Shown piece after piece: positions 60,792-64,000 of a stretch of DNA of 64,000 nt (position 1 is the first letter of the stretch; each line of letters begins with the position of its first letter). Below the pieces are notes generated by a model. That model was not told the DNA's origin. It was given only the letters and a program-made list of their open reading frames with translations, and made no database searches. Origin of the DNA: Excoecaria cochinchinensis (lineage: Eukaryota > Streptophyta > Magnoliopsida > Malpighiales > Euphorbiaceae); contig CANTUQ010000035.1 of the NCBI GenBank assembly GCA_947683425.1, positions 3,333,001-3,397,000 of the forward strand, read 5' to 3'. A program made the position numbers and the translations under genes.

Positions 60792-61320
60792 CCTTAACTT
60801 CAGGATAGATACTTAGGCTTATTATTATTTATTTTGTTATTTTGAAGCATCGAAGTTGGAATTTGAAATGGCTTTATAATGGATCTAGATTAGAATTATG
60901 AAATGTAATATATTTTGTTGACTGTTATTAAATTTTGAAAGATGTTGTAATTATATGAGTGTAAAAGATAATGGATGCCTTGGTTCTTAATTATGGTATG
61001 TGCAGAAACTAAGTTATGTAATTATTCTTGTGTAGTGTTGTATTTGAGGAGGTTGGGATATTTTTGATGGATGATTTGGTTTTGGTTGGAGTTGTGATTT
61101 GTGAATGGTGTTATAGAAGTGAATTTTTGACTATCTAATAGGGGGATAGAGACCCGTATAGGGGAAACTCTGTCCGATTTTCTATAAAATTTTGAAGTGA
61201 TTCGAATTTGAATGGGTTAATTATTAAATAATAGATTTGGATATCTAGTATATTGATTAGTATGTCAAGATGGATAGGTATCCGACTTCCAATGGGTCGG
61301 GTAACGGGTGTTACATATAG

Positions 61321-61332
61321 TGGTATCAAAGC
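61321..61332 (+). other. PBS of element E
   Basis: TGGTATCAAAGC, initiator tRNA-Met type with one change, five bases after the LTR. Confidence 0.82.
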
Positions 61333-61757
61333 TGTGGTTTAGGCAGTCCTAGACCTGGATTAGAAGAGGAGAATAATGAAGAAAGTGATATGCTCTTCGT
61401 GCCTATCAAGTAACCCTTAATGTATGGGCAGTTTTCTTTGCATGAGCATATGGGTGGGATAAATTGCTTAAAAACATATTTGATGTATACATGGTTGAAT
61501 AAATTGCATATATAAAGCACTAAGCATATATTTCTTCATTTATGCATAAACATTCATTACATGTTTATTGGAAAAATAGATGCCCTGCATAAGAGGGACT
61601 TGATAAGCTATGCATTGAGCATGTCGTGAATTATAGAATTTGGTATTATGTGAAGTAAATGAATGTGTACAAATTGATGTTATACGAATAAATGGAGTAT
61701 GGAGATTTGAGATATACCTTTTGAAAATCCGTCTTTTGTATTATTTAGAGATTTATT
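61333..61757 (+). other. Leader of element E
   Basis: Non-coding. A short stretch (about 61,540-61,562, catttatgcataaacattcattacatg) resembles the F/G core, suggesting that core derives partly from a leader of this kind. Confidence 0.5.
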
Positions 61758-62414
61758 ATGGAGTTGGGCTCTAGAGAAGCCGGTCAGGAAGATAAGGAAA
61801 ATCGAGGTTCTACTATAGTTGAGGGTACCAACAGAGTACAATCTTCAATGGAGACTCCTCCTGTACCACCTATTCCTCAAGCCTAAATGGAAGTCTTTCA
61901 AGTGATGACTGAAGCTATGCGGAGAATGATGGAGGCTATGCCTCCTTACTAGCCTCAGCTGCCACCTCCTCCATAAAGAGGCAATTATGAAGAATGAAGA
62001 AATTGGTTGTCACATATTTCTATGGTGATGCATCTATCACCCTACAAAAAGCAGAGGAATGACTGCAAAAAGTAAGAAGGATTTTTTATCATATGAAAAT
62101 TTCACCAAAAGAAAAGCTAGATTACACAGCTTTCTTACTTCAAGGTCAGGCTCATGAATGGTGTTTGGCTATCTCCAGAGATGTACTAGAACCTGGTCCC
62201 ACTTGGGATTTCTTTCTGGACCAATTTGAGAAGAGATATAACAGAGCTCAATACAAGAGGGCTATGGAGAGAGCATTTATTTACCTTAAACAGGGAACTA
62301 AGACGGTGACAGAATATTTGAGAGAGTTTGACAGACTAAGTCATTATGCACCAGGTCTTATAGCAACCAAAGAAACGAAGCTACAGAGATTCAAGGATGG
62401 TGATAGGAGCTTAA
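61758..62414 (+). pseudogene. gag: Gag fragment of element E (frameshift, stops)
   Basis: ATG at 61758 (MELGSREAGQEDKEN) followed by stops at about 61,884, 61,950 and 61,974. After a frame change the gag domain is clear from about 62,030: LQKVRRIFYHMKISPKEKLD, TAFLLQGQAHEW, TWDFFLDQFEKRY, TVTEYLREFDRL. It breaks off at 62,414 in KDGDRSLI, where the next LTR begins. This capsid protein is unrelated in sequence to the Tat gag and looks like a Ty3/gypsy element with long TGTAACRCCC-type LTRs. Confidence 0.78.
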
Positions 62415-63916
62415 TTGAGGTATAATTTAGTATTTATTTTGTATGAGTTTATGTAATTAATTATGAAATTGTGTGTAAATTTGATGTGATATGTTAGTTT
62501 ATGATTATTTGTATTAGATTGCATGTTTTTGTGTTTACTGTTGTTTTTAAGTGAAAAATGAAGAGAAGAACCAAATAAAGAATTTAAAGAGAAAGGAGAG
62601 GAGCAGGTCACGTCTCACACAAGCGGTCACGCAACCTGAGCAGTGGTAACGTGACGTGACTGGAGAAGAAGAACGAAGAGGAAGGAGGAAAAGAAGAGAA
62701 GGAGCTGCAAGAGAAGGGTCACGAGTCGTGAGTGTAGGTGGCGACTCGTGACGACACAGAGAGGCCAGGAAAGAAAGGGAAAGAGAGAAGAGGAGAAGAG
62801 AAAGGAGAAGACGAGGCGAGACATGAGCGCCAGTCACGCCAAACACAGCCAGTCATGCCACGTGATGGGGCATAGCATCTCGTGACTGGCCAGAGAAGGA
62901 AGAGAAAACCGAGAGAAAGAAAGAAAGAAGAAAACAAGGAGCATGTTCTGTCGCAATCGCGACAACGTTATGAGCACGACAGAGACGACCGTTGGGACAG
63001 TTTTGAGCCAAAAGTCACTTTCTTTCACCAAACTTTGCAACCATTCTCAAGGGACACGATCTTTAAATTATTATCTATAAATATGTAGTTTAACTGTAAT
63101 TTTAGGAGGATGAATTTTAGTTAAGTAATTTTTCTGTATTTTGCAAGACAGATATTTCTTAGTAAAATTTCTATTTAGTTTTATGTTTTGAAGAAGAAGA
63201 TCAAGGAGAAGAAAATCTATTTCAAGAGATTGAGAAAAGGGTTGAAAGGCTTCTATCTTATTCTCTTATTTTTAATTCTTCTCCACTATTTCTAAGAATA
63301 TAATTTCAATGAATTTGCATATTATAATTCTTTCTATTTCCATCTACTTTCATTAGTCTTTTAATGTAGATTCTCTATTAGTATATTTTGCATGCTTTTT
63401 ACAAGTTAAAGTAATTCGAGAGTTTGCTTTATCTGACATCTAATAGAGTTTCATTATCAAGGTATATTTTGAGAAATCAGTATATTGAGATAATTGCTAT
63501 AGGTTAGTGTTTATTCTTAAAATATGTAATTAGATTAATGAAAATTGTGAGTTAGAATTTTAATTGTATGTTTCAGGCATTTTAATTCATGTCGAGAGAA
63601 TGAGTTAAAAATTGATTCTAACTTGGCTTGCATGAAAGATGAATAAATGTTAATCAAATGATGGATCAAATTCATTATTTTTAGTTCTTCATTCATAAAT
63701 CCTTTATCTTCTTCTGATAAACATAGATTAGGTTTAATTAATTAGAATAATAAAGTAGTTCAAATATAACCATCAAATTTATTATCATTGTAAACAAGAT
63801 TAAAATTGATTAGTAATAGTGTGTAAACACGTTCCTCGTGGGATCGACATCTTAAGTACTATTGCGGTACACTATATACTTGCGGTATAATTAGCATCTA
63901 TAGAAAATAACCAACA
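62415..63916 (+). repeat. LTR of an Athila-like element
   Basis: It begins about 62,415 (TGAGGTATAATTTAG), where gag of element E stops, and ends about 63,916, shortly before a tRNA-Asp type PBS. At about 1.5 kb its size suits Athila. The ends are estimated, because the second LTR lies outside the window. It carries a mixed GC island. Confidence 0.65.
62604..62995 (+). repeat. GC palindrome island with mixed words (Athila-like LTR)
   Basis: Contains ACGTGACGTGACTGG (62,652-62,668 region), identical over 15 bases to the island of element F, GTCACGAGTCGTGAG .. CGACTCGTGACG, CAGTCACG..CGTGACTGG, and TTCTGTCGCAATCGCGACA, which matches the word of element G. Confidence 0.8.
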
Positions 63917-63922
63917 AGTTTT

Positions 63923-63940
63923 TGGCGCCGTTGCCGAGGA
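63923..63940 (+). other. PBS, tRNA-Asp type
   Basis: TGGCGCCGTTGCCGAGGA, complementary to the 3' end of plant tRNA-Asp apart from one base, as used by Athila elements. The interior continues beyond the window; 63941-64000 shows no coding. Confidence 0.8.
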
Positions 63941-64000
63941 ACAGTTGTTTGCCATTATGAAAATTGATTTATGATTTTGGATTACAATATTTTGTTTTGT

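Larger units (their letters stand above)
51909..60796 (-). mobile_element. Element G: complete non-coding LTR retrotransposon, minus strand
   Basis: The element is 51914-60791, flanked by CCTTA at 51909-51913 and 60792-60796, inside LTR E. 5' LTR 60791-57847 (2945 bp), PBS, a 596-bp interior, polypurine tract, then 3' LTR 57250-51914 interrupted by solo LTR H. No coding. The interior is homologous to that of element F. Confidence 0.93.
49797..61315 (+). repeat. 5' LTR of element E (interrupted by G)
   Basis: TGTAACGCCC at 49797 to GGGTGTTACA at 61315; without element G and its duplication the LTR is about 2.64 kb. The target bases before it are GTTGA (49792-49796); the other duplication is not in the window. 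It contains a C-rich stretch (50030-50280), repeated GTGTCGGYTGG phrases (51095-51360), and a weaker CTAAG-N7-CTTAG hairpin (about 51,807-51,823) matching the twin hairpin of other LTRs. Confidence 0.87.

Overview
The window is plant nuclear DNA made almost entirely of LTR retrotransposons. Three things show this: Ty3/gypsy gag-pol coding with a second (archaeal-type) RNase H, tRNA-Arg, initiator-Met and Asp type primer binding sites, and 5-bp target duplications around nested insertions. I see no host gene, rRNA, tRNA gene or bacterial feature. The species cannot be named; a repeat-rich angiosperm fits. Almost all coding regions are decayed. The one long intact retroelement frame is a gag at 3123-4613.

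Layout. (1) 1-6400, plus strand: a Tat-lineage element with partial 5' LTR, PBS, leader, intact gag, pol almost wholly deleted, and 3' region. (2) About 6430-21767, minus strand: a chain of related Tat elements sharing three LTR-scale blocks. Element B has LTR 14763-16859 and full-length but stop-ridden gag-pol. Element C has LTR 18900-21767 and a heavily deleted interior. A and B meet tail to tail at about 6.40-6.44 kb. (3) 21768-37830, minus: a third Tat interior ending on LTR C. It is interrupted by a solo LTR (26266-35213, duplication GATGT), which is itself interrupted by a young, complete, non-coding element F (26432-32769, duplication GATTT, two 2868-bp LTRs). (4) About 37.83 kb: a head-to-head switch. 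37848-48274, plus: a related Tat interior (with a TTA-flanked MITE holding a large AT microsatellite at 39492-40616) ending on LTR D, fused directly to a protease/RT fragment (48275-49796). (5) 49797-62414, plus: LTR, PBS and broken gag of a different Ty3/gypsy element E. Its LTR holds non-coding element G (51914-60791, minus, duplication CCTTA), and G's 3' LTR holds solo LTR H (52711-55083, duplication CCTCT). (6) 62415-64000: an LTR with a tRNA-Asp type PBS, Athila-like.

The most interesting signals are not genes. (a) GC-rich palindromic 'word' islands sit in otherwise AT-rich LTRs. Each family uses its own word, related words recur in unrelated families, and the islands change while their flanks do not. 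(b) A twin hairpin about 300-370 bp from the LTR 3' end and a GTGGATA-linked palindrome recur in several LTR families with paired base changes. (c) A minisatellite in the Tat 3' region consists of hairpins with compensatory changes. (d) A candidate leader intron runs from a conserved donor inside the Tat LTR to an acceptor just before gag, spanning the PBS. (e) Elements F and G share an approximately 600-bp non-coding core although their LTRs differ strongly.
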